A stretch of DNA of 7,401 nt from Acidobacteriaceae bacterium (GCA_003156615.1 PMHI01000035.1:2203-9603); one strand, 5' to 3'. Counted from the stretch's first letter, positions 1-6,880 are shown. Translations and numbers: made by a program. Notes: generated from the sequence alone by a model not told the origin.

Positions 1-2
1 AG

Positions 3-505
3 GTTGAGAACCGCATCGATCTGCCAAATACAAGATCCACTTCTACTGCAGAATCGGTTCCGGCGAGTCCTCGGGTCGGGTCGTCCAACCCGCTGCAGCC
101 GATTTGCAATCCCACGATATCCTCGCCGGTCGAGGTCGCGACCTCCCATCAGCGATACGAAGCGGGCACGAAAGCGCAACCTCCGCTGACGGACAGTTTC
201 GATTGGCCTGATGGGCAGCTCGCCGCACTCAAGACCGACTCCGGCTACATGTTCTTCAGCATCGATGCCGGCCTTCATAAGCGCCAACTTTGGCACGGCC
301 AGTGGGTCGGCAACAACAATTCCGGATCCGTCGTAAAGACGATCGGGACGTGAACAACCCGCTGGGCTCGGCACCCCCTATCGACGTCCGTGGGGAGTAT
401 CAAATTAATGGAAAGGCGTCCAGTTTACAGCCTTTACCGTATTGTGGTCGGGAGTGTCGCCGCCGACTCTGAAAGACAGTCCAAGCGATTTATTGGTTGT
501 AATGA
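3..505 (+). pseudogene. Degraded 3' part of an unrecognised protein gene (5' end outside window)
   Basis: A frame open from the window edge runs from base 3 to a TGA at 351-353 (116 codons). Its last 50 residues look like real protein, with segments such as WPDGQLAALKTDSGYMFF and KRQLWHGQWVGNNNSGSVV. Protein-like sequence then continues in the next frame (about 350-415, NNPLGSAPPIDVRGEYQING). It continues again in the third frame from about 412 (KGVQFTAFTVLWSGVSPPT, then LKDSPSDLLVVMNE). Each change is by -1 base, so the simplest model is one coding sequence with two single-base losses. I do not recognise the family and assign no function. The exact end is uncertain and abuts or slightly overlaps the next gene. 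Alternatives are sequencing indels, or a real C-terminus at 353 followed by chance open frames. Confidence 0.42.
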
Positions 506-1399
506 ATGAACAAGATTGCCACCAGAACCTTGGAAATTGCATATGAGGAGTTCGGGGGTTCCAACCACCCAGTCGTGGTTCTGCTTCACGGTTGGCCCGA
601 TGACGCTCATACGTGGAGTCAAGTAGCTCCCCTCTTGGCGCAGGCCGGGTTTCGCGTGCTTTGCCCCTATGTGCGCGGTTTCGGCGGGACTCGATTTGTG
701 TCGAAACTAACTCCGCGAAGCGGACAACTAAGCGCCTTCGGTTCGGACCTGCTGGATTTCGCCGACGCACTGAAATTGGGAACGTTTTCCGTCGTAGGCC
801 ACGATTGGGGTGCGCGCGCCGCTTACATCGCCGCTGCACTGAAACCAGAACGTATCTCAGCTTGCGTTTCGATTGCCGTAGGATGGGGCACGAACGATCC
901 CGGACAGTCGCTTTCCTGGCAGCAGGCGCGGAACTACTGGTATCAATGGCTTTTCTCAACTACTCGCGGAGAGAGGGCTCTGCGGGAAAATCGCTTCGAC
1001 CTTACGCGCTTCCTCTGGTCGACATGGGCTCCATCCTGGAAGTTCACTGAGTCGGAGTTCAATGAAACCGCAGTTTCTTTTGAGAATCCTGACTGGGTTG
1101 AAATCACGCTCAGTTCCTATCGCCACCGCTGGGGATGGGCTCCCGGCGATCCAGCGTACGAACGTGTCGAAGCGGCACTAGTCCCGACACCCCGCATTTC
1201 CATCCCGACGCTTATGATTCATGGCGAGGAGGACGGTGCCAACACGGCGGAGAGTTCTGAGCATAAGGAAGAACTTTTCTCTGGTCCCTATTCCCGCATC
1301 CTCGTGCCCGATGCAGGTCATTTCGTTCAACGCGAAAAACCATCGGTCGTCGCAAAGTCCACGCTCGATTGGCTCGATGCGTATGACCGCGAACGCTAG
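506..1399 (+). CDS. Alpha/beta hydrolase, epoxide hydrolase / haloalkane dehalogenase type
   Basis: This 297-residue cytoplasmic enzyme has the alpha/beta-hydrolase fold and no signal peptide. The oxyanion-hole motif HGWP is at residues 28-31. The nucleophile elbow is VVGHDWG with Asp100 as nucleophile, the acid is Asp243 in HGEED, and the catalytic His is His272 in DAGHF. An Asp nucleophile in a GHDWG elbow is typical of soluble epoxide hydrolases, haloalkane dehalogenases and fluoroacetate dehalogenases, not of serine esterases. The cap region (about 135-225) is rich in Trp and Tyr, including SSYRHRWG at 203-210. The length matches the family and the triad is complete. The ATG at 506 was chosen because homology-like sequence starts there; a second ATG at 502 is out of frame, and no strong Shine-Dalgarno is visible. 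The gene stands alone, with 244 bases before the next start. The substrate cannot be predicted. Confidence 0.92.
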   Translation: MNKIATRTLEIAYEEFGGSNHPVVVLLHGWPDDAHTWSQVAPLLAQAGFRVLCPYVRGFGGTRFVSKLTPRSGQLSAFGSDLLDFADALKLGTFSVVGHDWGARAAYIAAALKPERISACVSIAVGWGTNDPGQSLSWQQARNYWYQWLFSTTRGERALRENRFDLTRFLWSTWAPSWKFTESEFNETAVSFENPDWVEITLSSYRHRWGWAPGDPAYERVEAALVPTPRISIPTLMIHGEEDGANTAESSEHKEELFSGPYSRILVPDAGHFVQREKPSVVAKSTLDWLDAYDRER

Positions 1400-1517
1400 G
1401 CCGCGTGGAGCGCGCGATTATAAATTTTCGAACATGCAACCCCGTATCTGGAGTCGCTTGCGTGAGGAAACCGGGGAGCCTGGGCCAAACCCCCAACACC
1501 GGGACCCTTCGCGCAAA

Positions 1518-1562
1518 TGCTAAAGATTCTGATAGCGGTACTCTCGTCGTGCGTGACCTACT
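1518..1562 (+). promoter_or_regulatory. Copy 1 of a duplicated upstream element, candidate AraC-regulator site
   Basis: The 27 bases at 1518-1544 start TGCTAAAGATTCTGA and end ACTCT. They match 3684-3710 at 25 of 27 positions, and both differences are C/T transitions. A looser match continues at the same spacing to CCTACT at 1557-1562. This copy lies about 80 bases before the oxidoreductase ATG. A duplicated sequence in the same orientation before two transcription units, with an AraC gene between them, suggests a shared operator or promoter. No consensus -35 is evident, as expected for an activator-dependent promoter. The role is inferred. Confidence 0.55.
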
Positions 1563-1643
1563 AGTCGTAGCCAGCTTCTGATGGTTGGAATCGCCACTGT
1601 GACGATACAACCTGTCACACTAAGGAATCCCCAGGTTCTCAAA

Positions 1644-2657
1644 ATGTCCTCAAATCGAAGGGTGACCGTATTTGGCGCCTATGGGCACACAGGTCGCTTT
1701 GTTGTCTCGCAACTGCGCAAACGCGGATGGACATCTATTCTGTCAGGCCGCGACGCTGACAAGCTGAACGCGGCAGCCACCGAGCATCCCGGATCTGAGG
1801 TGCGCGTTGCATCGGTGGACAGTCCTCAGTCGCTTGATCGTGCGATTTACGGCGCCGTTGCTATCGTAAATTGCGCGGGGCCGTTTCTGGATACTGCAGT
1901 CCCAATCGTCGAAGCCGCGGTCCGCTCGGGTGTTCACTATTTCGATGTGGCTGCCGAACAGGCTGCCGTGCTGAATGTCTTCGAGCGATTTTCAGACGTA
2001 GCAAGGGTTGCCGGCGTTGTGATCGCTCCTGCGATGGCATTCTACGGCGGACTTGGAGACCTCCTGGCGACGACAGCCATGGGCGAGTGGGACTGCGCCG
2101 ACGAAATCTGCATCGCCGTCGCACTCAATAGTTGGAAGCCGACCCGTGGAACTCGGCTGACGGGCCAGCGCAATAGCGGCCGACGCTTTGTTTTTTCGAG
2201 TAACAAGTTGGAGCGCGTTGATCCGCCGCCGGGGCGCAGTTGGACTTTTCCGGCGCCGTTCGGCCGGCAGGAAGTCGTCCCACTTTCGCTGGCGGAAACC
2301 ATCACCATCTCACATCACATTCGAGTGCCTGAGATTCGTGTATTCATGAATCTTGCGCCAATTGCGGAACTCCGCAACCCCGACACGCCGGCGCCGACGC
2401 CGGAAGACGAGACCGGACGCTCGTCTCAGATCTTTCTTATGGATGTGACCGTTCGACGAGGTAGCGTGGAGCGCCGGATCGTGGCGCGTGGACGAGATAT
2501 CTATGCCGTCAGTGCATCGATTGTGGTTGAAGCAATACAACGCACGGTTGACAATCCAGGTAATACACACGGTGTTGTGGTTGCGGGCGAGGTCTTCGAC
2601 GCGCGAGACTTTCTGAACTCGCTAAGTCCGGACCATCTCGTGGTGGAAACTCTCTGA
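1644..2657 (+). CDS. Saccharopine dehydrogenase-like NAD(P)-dependent oxidoreductase
   Basis: From the ATG at 1644 this is a 337-residue protein. The N-terminus is a Rossmann nucleotide-binding domain: VTVFGAYGHTGRFV at 7-20 contains the GxxGxTG dinucleotide loop, and SGRDADKL at 34-41 follows the second strand. Segment VNCAGPFLDTAVPIVEAA (75-92), then SGVHYFDVAAEQ (95-106), is characteristic of saccharopine dehydrogenase/reductase-like proteins. The C-terminal part (about 135-337) is the divergent substrate domain. Relatives include lysine-pathway enzymes and many uncharacterised reductases, and nothing here points to lysine biosynthesis. An in-frame ATG at 1581 would add 21 residues that do not look like part of the domain. 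The start at 1644 puts the Rossmann strand at its usual place, though its ribosome site is weak (AGG about 8 bases upstream). A 27-bp element shared with the downstream operon lies upstream. Confidence 0.88.
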   Translation: MSSNRRVTVFGAYGHTGRFVVSQLRKRGWTSILSGRDADKLNAAATEHPGSEVRVASVDSPQSLDRAIYGAVAIVNCAGPFLDTAVPIVEAAVRSGVHYFDVAAEQAAVLNVFERFSDVARVAGVVIAPAMAFYGGLGDLLATTAMGEWDCADEICIAVALNSWKPTRGTRLTGQRNSGRRFVFSSNKLERVDPPPGRSWTFPAPFGRQEVVPLSLAETITISHHIRVPEIRVFMNLAPIAELRNPDTPAPTPEDETGRSSQIFLMDVTVRRGSVERRIVARGRDIYAVSASIVVEAIQRTVDNPGNTHGVVVAGEVFDARDFLNSLSPDHLVVETL

Positions 2658-2809
2658 GGGGTGTTGTCGGGTAGGCGTCGAGGCAGGGGAGCACAATCCG
2701 AAGTAAAATGCGGGCTCCGAAGGGCCATTTCTGGGTGCTCGCAATCTACAATGATCTGAGCAGATGAATAAATGATACGCTTTCTTAACATACGTTTTGG
2801 GTCGGGATT

Positions 2810-3667
2810 GTGTCGCTAAGAACCGAAGATAAACGCGTTCCTGAATTTGTCGTTCATTCTTTGCTGAAATCTCCAACCGTTACGATCCGGGACACATATT
2901 GCCAAGGCAGCTGCCGTGACCAGAGCGCGGAAGAGTGCACGACCACCACACAGCTGGTGTTTCCCTATCGTGGTGTCTACGTCCGGCACGTTGGATATGA
3001 TCAGACCGTAGCCGAAGCGAACCAAGTGTTGTTTTTCAACACCTCCGAAAGCTATCGGGTCAGCCACCCTGTGCCAGGTGGCGATGGTAGCTTGACGGTG
3101 GTCATCAGCGAACCACAGCTCCGCGAATTGGCTCCAGTCACGTTTCTGCGCGCCGGCGCGATGCTGGCATTTCGCCGGCAGCGGCTGCGGATTGATGCGC
3201 GGGCGCAAGTCCTTGTGGCATTGCTGCGGCACAGCCTGCACAGCAATATCGCCGAACCTCTGGAAGCGGAAAGTCTGGCTTTGACCCTGGTGCGGCGAGT
3301 GCTGGGAGCCCGCACCACCCACGCCGCGGGTGCCAGTACCGGACGGCAGCGGTTGGTGGACAGGGTTAAGCTCGTCTTGGCAAGCGACTTGGCGCGACGC
3401 TGGACGTTGGCAGAGATCGCCGCTGAAGTGCGCGGCTCCCCCGTTTACCTCACGCAGGTCTTCCAACAAGTCGAAGGTCTACCCCTGTACCGCTATCAAC
3501 TACGATTGCGGCTGGCTCGTGCGCTGGATCTTCTGGGGCAATATGACGACCTGACCACTCTAAGTTTAGACCTCGGCTTCTCTAGCCACAGCCATTTCAG
3601 CGCCGCGTTCCGCCAGGCTTACGGTCGTTCTCCCACTGAGTTCAAGCGGTCTGCACTGCATCGCTAA
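2810..3667 (+). CDS. AraC-family transcriptional regulator
   Basis: This 285-residue DNA-binding regulator has an N-terminal cupin-like sensor region (about 22-110) containing LVFPYRGVYVRHVG (49-62), VLFFNTSESYRVSHP (73-87) and VPGGDG (88-93). The C-terminal AraC/XylS domain (about 182-280) carries two helix-turn-helix units: one around TLAEIAAEV to YLTQVFQQ (199-220), and one around LSLDLGFSSHSHFSAAFRQA (251-270) followed by the family signature YGRSPTEFKR (271-280). Three cysteines (31, 35, 43) cluster near the N-terminus. The start is the GTG at 2810, because an in-frame TAA at 2786 leaves no ATG upstream; only a weak GGGA precedes it. It sits between the oxidoreductase gene and the 3769-5570 operon, and both have the same 27-bp upstream element, so they are its likely targets. 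The effector is unknown. Confidence 0.95.
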   Translation: MSLRTEDKRVPEFVVHSLLKSPTVTIRDTYCQGSCRDQSAEECTTTTQLVFPYRGVYVRHVGYDQTVAEANQVLFFNTSESYRVSHPVPGGDGSLTVVISEPQLRELAPVTFLRAGAMLAFRRQRLRIDARAQVLVALLRHSLHSNIAEPLEAESLALTLVRRVLGARTTHAAGASTGRQRLVDRVKLVLASDLARRWTLAEIAAEVRGSPVYLTQVFQQVEGLPLYRYQLRLRLARALDLLGQYDDLTTLSLDLGFSSHSHFSAAFRQAYGRSPTEFKRSALHR

Positions 3668-3683
3668 GCCTACCCAGCCAAAT

Positions 3684-3728
3684 TGCTAAAGATTCTGACA
3701 GCGGCACTCTTTTCCTATGTGGCCTACT
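3684..3728 (+). promoter_or_regulatory. Copy 2 of the duplicated upstream element, candidate AraC-regulator site
   Basis: The 27 bases at 3684-3710 differ from 1518-1544 by two transitions. The shared CCTACT lies at the same distance downstream (3723-3728). The element is 16 bases after the AraC stop codon and 40 bases before the mini-protein ATG at 3769, where a promoter or activator site for the operon would be expected. The core has weak partial dyad character (AAAGA near one end, TCTTT near the other), which copy 1 keeps only partly. The function is inferred from position and conservation. Confidence 0.58.
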
Positions 3729-3755
3729 GAGTTCACCCGTACTTAGGGTACTCAT

Positions 3756-3760
3756 GGAGG
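3756..3760 (+). promoter_or_regulatory. Ribosome binding site deciding the mini-protein start
   Basis: GGAGG lies 8 bases before the ATG at 3769, an ideal Shine-Dalgarno spacing. An in-frame ATG at 3754 would add MEDDV and has only AGGG at 3745-3748 before it, so 3769 is preferred. The earlier start cannot be excluded. Confidence 0.6.
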
Positions 3761-3768
3761 ACGATGTC

Positions 3769-3918
3769 ATGGTTGAGAAAACGTGTGCGGCTTGCGATTG
3801 CAAGCTCGATGTGAATCCCATCGAGGTCAGGATCGGCGGCAAGACAGTTGAGGTGTGCTGTGACGAATGCGCGCAGAGGCTAAAGGAAGCTTCCGCGACG
3901 GCGAGGAGGAGAGGCTGA
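3769..3918 (+). CDS. 49-residue Cys-rich mini-protein, YHS/TRASH-like metal-binding candidate
   Basis: The product has six cysteines arranged CxxCxC (6, 9, 11), 18 residues, then CCxxC (30, 31, 34), in TCAACDC and VEVCCDEC. The intervening segment contains IGGKTVEV. This resembles the two-knuckle layout of YHS/TRASH-type metal-binding domains, in which a CxxC pair is followed by a beta hairpin and a second Cys pair, so Zn or another soft metal is the likely ligand. The C-terminal tail (about 35-49) is a short basic helix-like segment. The TGA at 3916-3918 is 3 bases before the next ATG, and the tail codons supply AGGAGGAG as that gene's ribosome site. The two genes are therefore likely translationally coupled, and the mini-protein may be a metal donor, sensor or partner for the hydrolase or lyase. 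That role is inference. The gene is short and easily missed. Confidence 0.82.
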   Translation: MVEKTCAACDCKLDVNPIEVRIGGKTVEVCCDECAQRLKEASATARRRG

Positions 3919-3921
3919 GCC

Positions 3922-4800
3922 ATGGGAGGAAACAAACTATCGGCGATCGCTCGTACCGTACAGACTGCCTCGGGCCGAATCAGCTACACGGAGCAAGGCA
4001 CCGGACCGGTGGCGTTGTTCGTGCATGGTGTGCTGCTGAACGGCCATTTGTGGCGTCATCAGCTGGCGGACCTGTCTGACATCCGGCGCTGTCTAGCCGT
4101 GGATCTGCTTGCCCACGGTGATACCGAGATCACGCCCGACCAGGACGTATCCGTGACGGCCAACGCGAGGATGCTCACGGAGTTTCTAGATGCTTTGAAA
4201 GTCGATCAGGTTGATATCGTGGGGAACGACAGCGGTGGCGGCATCGCACAGATTTTTGCCGCATTATACCCACAGCGCGTCCGCAGCCTCACGCTCACGG
4301 ACTGCGACACTCACAACAACTGGCCACCCGAAGCCTTCAAGCCGTTTCTCGCGATGGCGGCTGCCGGCGGTTTACGTGGAACCCTGGAGGCGATGTTATC
4401 GGACAAGAGTGTTTACCGATCACCACAGGCTCTGGGACCGGCGTATGAACATCCAGAACAGCTGAGCGACGACAGTATCGAAACCTATCTGCGTCCTTTT
4501 ATTAGGAGCGAGCAGCGCACGCTTGACCTGCAACGGTTCCTCGCGGCTTTCGACAACAAGCACACGCTCGCCATTGAAGACCGACTGAAGACATTGAAGT
4601 CGCCGACGCTGATCGTCTGGGGAACGGACGATGTGTATTTCGACGTGAAATGGTCGCGCTGGCTGGCCGACAACATCCCGGGCGCTCGGCGGCGTGTCGA
4701 GTTTGAGGGTGCCAGAATTTTTTTCCCGGAGGAACGCTGGGAGGAATTCAACCAGGAACTGCGTGCACACTGGCAGGCGGCACAACAGGAGGCGGCATGA
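3922..4800 (+). CDS. Alpha/beta hydrolase with Asp-type elbow but no canonical catalytic His
   Basis: This 292-residue soluble protein has the alpha/beta-hydrolase fold. The oxyanion-hole HG is at 35-36 in LFVHGVLLNGHLW, and the nucleophile elbow is VGNDSGGG with Asp103 in the nucleophile position. The acid is most likely Asp237 in WGTDDVYF. Where relatives have the catalytic His (GHxxxxE), this protein reads FEGARIFFPEER, with Arg265 at the aligned place. The rest of the C-terminal helix is intact, so this is a property of the protein and not a truncation. It may use different chemistry, or may not be a classical hydrolase. The start at 3922 is supported by AGGAGGAG at 3904-3911. Its TGA overlaps an ATG at 4797 (ATGA), and the lyase gene follows directly. 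Transcription is probably from the promoter region near 3684-3728. Confidence 0.9.
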   Translation: MGGNKLSAIARTVQTASGRISYTEQGTGPVALFVHGVLLNGHLWRHQLADLSDIRRCLAVDLLAHGDTEITPDQDVSVTANARMLTEFLDALKVDQVDIVGNDSGGGIAQIFAALYPQRVRSLTLTDCDTHNNWPPEAFKPFLAMAAAGGLRGTLEAMLSDKSVYRSPQALGPAYEHPEQLSDDSIETYLRPFIRSEQRTLDLQRFLAAFDNKHTLAIEDRLKTLKSPTLIVWGTDDVYFDVKWSRWLADNIPGARRRVEFEGARIFFPEERWEEFNQELRAHWQAAQQEAA

Positions 4801-4840
4801 CAGCTAGCAAGCAATCAGGATTGGGCTCGCTAACCCTCCA

Positions 4841-4845
4841 GGAGG
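4841..4845 (+). promoter_or_regulatory. Ribosome binding site deciding the lyase start
   Basis: GGAGG (within GGAGGAGAG) lies 5 bases before the ATG at 4851, supporting that start. The alternative ATG at 4797 overlaps the hydrolase stop and has AGGAGG at 4787-4792, only 4 bases away. It would add 18 residues that do not belong to the domain. Confidence 0.55.
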
Positions 4846-4850
4846 AGAGA

Positions 4851-5570
4851 ATGACTGATCAGGCGCGCAAAGCTGAACAATTCCGGGGATTCCATGTCCC
4901 CGGAAGGCCGCTTGTCCTTTTTAATATCTGGGATGCGGGCAGCGCGAGGGCCGTCGCAACCGCCGGAGCGAAGGCGATCGCGACGAGTAGTTGGTCGGTC
5001 GCGAATGCCCACGGCCTCGCCGATGGCGAGCGTATCCCACTTGCCCTGGTGGTCGACAATCTCCGCCGGATCGTCGCTGCAACGGACCTCCCGGTGACGA
5101 TCGACCTGGAAAGCGGCTATGGCGATACCATGGATTCGGTCGATCAGACGATCCAGTTTGCCATCGAGGCGGGGGCGGTAGGCTGCAACCTGGAAGACAG
5201 CTTTCCGGCAAATGGAAAACTCCGAGAGACGGGCGACCAAGCCGATCGTATGCGACACGCGCGGCGAACTGCTGACACAGCTAAGAATCGTTTCTTCATC
5301 AATGCTCGGAGATTCGATGGTCTTAACCTGATGCCCAGTTTGGGTGACAGTGCGACGGGTAACGTGATTGGCGTTCGTCAACAAGTTTCTTCTTTCATAT
5401 CTTCAAATCCCATAAACCCATATCCAATTAACCGTCGGTTCGGGACGCGCATAACGTGGCGCTACAAGAGCGCATTGCGTGGAATAAGAGACTCACTCGT
5501 CGGAAACCTTCACTTTCGCCGCTGCAGAATCTCTTCGGCGGCACGATATCCGCTGGCGATGGCACCATGA
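4851..5570 (+). CDS. Isocitrate lyase / PEP mutase-family protein, C-terminally truncated
   Basis: From the ATG at 4851 the first 153 residues are a clear isocitrate lyase/phosphoenolpyruvate mutase-family sequence: FNIWDAGSARAVATAGAKAI (24-43), the Mg-binding segment TIDLESGYGDT (83-93) with Asp85 and Glu87, and GCNLEDSF (111-118) with Glu115. The family makes or breaks C-C bonds of alpha-oxyacid substrates, for example methylisocitrate or oxaloacetate, or C-P bonds. At FFINAR (148-153), where relatives continue NARTDVF, the resemblance stops. The remaining 86 codons (5310-5570) are low-complexity, unrelated sequence that also overlaps the convergent amine oxidase gene. No other frame restores the family sequence. 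About 40 percent of the expected 250-280-residue barrel, including the swapped C-terminal helices, is missing, so the product is probably inactive. It is the last gene of the operon. Confidence 0.8.
   Translation: MTDQARKAEQFRGFHVPGRPLVLFNIWDAGSARAVATAGAKAIATSSWSVANAHGLADGERIPLALVVDNLRRIVAATDLPVTIDLESGYGDTMDSVDQTIQFAIEAGAVGCNLEDSFPANGKLRETGDQADRMRHARRTADTAKNRFFINARRFDGLNLMPSLGDSATGNVIGVRQQVSSFISSNPINPYPINRRFGTRITWRYKSALRGIRDSLVGNLHFRRCRISSAARYPLAMAP
5310..5509. other. Junction segment replacing the lyase 3' half
   Basis: These 200 bases lie between the point where lyase homology ends and the stop codon of the convergent amine oxidase. They show no recognisable gene, RNA, insertion-sequence end or terminator hairpin. 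Bases about 5379-5432 are noticeably AT-rich for this window (for example TTTCTTCTTTCATATCTTC). The segment looks like the scar of a deletion or replacement, possibly from the event that brought in the amine oxidase gene. Confidence 0.45.
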
Positions 5571-6880
5571 ACCGTGCCGTTGTGCCCGGAAATGTCGGTC
5601 GCTTCTCCCGCAAAAAACAGAACATTTGCAACCGGAGCCCCCAACCCTTGCTGGGCTCCATCCGAGCCCACCTTGCCGTAGCTGTAAGCTCCGCGCGAAA
5701 ACGGATCGCTCTGCCAATCGTGAAAGTAGGCTGCTTCCAAGCCATTTTCCAGTTTCTGTAGGCTTATGCGCAGCAGGACGGCCAACGTCTGCAATGCGCG
5801 CTGAACCACCGATTGCTGGGATTGACCGGACAGCCGTTCCGCTGAGCGGAACGGCGCCCAACCGGTGATGATCGGATCCTTGTTTGGCATCGCCGTCCAC
5901 CATGTCGGAAACCACTCATCCTGCGAAAACAAGAAGCTCATTTCCGCGAGGGTTTTCTTCTTGTTGGCGGGAAGAACTTCCTCCCAAAAGCGATGACGAA
6001 ACCGCAGAACGACGCGCACGACTTTCCCCATCTCCATTTTCGCCAGAGCTTCCAACTTTTGCTCCGGCAAGGCAGGAATGAATCGCACAGAGCCCCGATC
6101 GCCCGATGCCTTATCACTGGATGCCTGCAAAACTGCGAGCGGCAGCGTGATCACCACTTTCGAAGCCGTCAGCATCTTTGACTGATGGCCACTCCGGGCC
6201 GTGATTTCCGTCCGGTCGGCTTTCCACACGACGCTCTCGACCACAGTATTCGTTTGAATAGGCACGTCAAGATCCATGATCTGCCGCTGAAAGTGATCGA
6301 GTAAATCCTGATATCCATTCTTTGATCGAAATGCCCGGTGACCCTGAATCTTGTTCTCGGCTCGCATGCCCGCGATCAGCCAATGCACACCAACCAGTCC
6401 AGGGTCCGCCGCATTGAACCCGCTCACATAGTTCACCGCCCGCTGCTTGGCATCTTCAAGTTTTAAGTCGCGCTCAGGATTCGGAAAACAACGCTGCAGA
6501 AAATCCAGAAACGACTCGTCCGGCAAAGAGTCATCCATCTTCTCGAGGATGGAATCAACACGAGAGAAGAAGTCACAAGTGTGCACCTTTCCCTCTGCAA
6601 CGCACCAGTTGTCCCCATCGACTTCTGTGATGTCTGACGCAGACTGCTCGAGCGGGTACCAGATCTCAGCCGGCATCCCGTGAATGAATTCCGCGCCTAA
6701 CTCAATGGCGGATGCGGAGTTCCGCTTAGTAAAAATGCGGCCGCCGATCCGGTCCCGCGCCTCCAGCACCGTCACCGAAAGACCGGAACCGGCTAGCCTG
6801 CAAGCGGCCGCGAGTCCAGAAATTCCCGCACCGATTACGATGACGCTATTTGACTCGGCCACAGCCTTAATCAGGGGCAC
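5510..6880 (-). CDS. Flavin amine oxidase (FAD-dependent monoamine/polyamine oxidase family)
   Basis: This 456-residue flavoenzyme is of full family length. The N-terminal FAD-binding motif VIVIGAGISGLAAACRL (13-29) includes the GxGxxG loop. Glu40 in VLEARDRIGGR is the ribose-binding acid, followed by ELGAEFIHG (60-68). The C-terminal flavin segment is FAGEATDISGHNGTVHGA (423-440), preceded by DPFSRGAYSYG (392-402). No Cys sits in that C-terminal segment, so FAD is probably not covalently bound. At the position of the flavin-contacting Lys of monoamine oxidases (MGKVVRVVLRF, 284-294) there is Arg289. The family oxidises amines to imines with hydrogen peroxide release. No signal peptide is seen. 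The start is a GTG at 6880, with AGAGG 5 bases upstream and an in-frame stop just beyond; GTG at 6862 is an alternative. It converges on the truncated lyase gene and is divergent from the toxin-antitoxin locus. The substrate is unknown. Confidence 0.94.
   Translation of the reverse strand: MPLIKAVAESNSVIVIGAGISGLAAACRLAGSGLSVTVLEARDRIGGRIFTKRNSASAIELGAEFIHGMPAEIWYPLEQSASDITEVDGDNWCVAEGKVHTCDFFSRVDSILEKMDDSLPDESFLDFLQRCFPNPERDLKLEDAKQRAVNYVSGFNAADPGLVGVHWLIAGMRAENKIQGHRAFRSKNGYQDLLDHFQRQIMDLDVPIQTNTVVESVVWKADRTEITARSGHQSKMLTASKVVITLPLAVLQASSDKASGDRGSVRFIPALPEQKLEALAKMEMGKVVRVVLRFRHRFWEEVLPANKKKTLAEMSFLFSQDEWFPTWWTAMPNKDPIITGWAPFRSAERLSGQSQQSVVQRALQTLAVLLRISLQKLENGLEAAYFHDWQSDPFSRGAYSYGKVGSDGAQQGLGAPVANVLFFAGEATDISGHNGTVHGAIASGYRAAEEILQRRK

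Noticed and set aside
452..464. Possible inverted third copy of the shared element (GAGTGTCGCCGCC) before the first hydrolase
   Set aside because: Only 10 of 13 positions match the inverse of copy 2 and 8 of 13 match copy 1, with no flanking similarity, so chance is sufficient. It also lies within the degraded coding sequence.
405..959. 184-codon minus-strand open frame
   Set aside because: It is antisense to the intact hydrolase at 506-1399, has no recognisable motif and an Arg/Ser/Pro-rich composition typical of shadow frames.
1402..1432. Possible terminator after the first hydrolase (CGCG-TGGAG-CGCG followed by an AT-rich stretch)
   Set aside because: The stem is only about 4 bp and there is no proper T-run directly after it.
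2816..3469. 217-codon minus-strand open frame
   Set aside because: It lies antisense to the AraC gene, whose domains are unmistakable, and the minus-strand product has no family features.
5100..5570. Frameshift as the explanation for the lyase's lost C-terminus
   Set aside because: I read the other two plus-strand frames after 5310 and found no family sequence, so a breakpoint explains it better.
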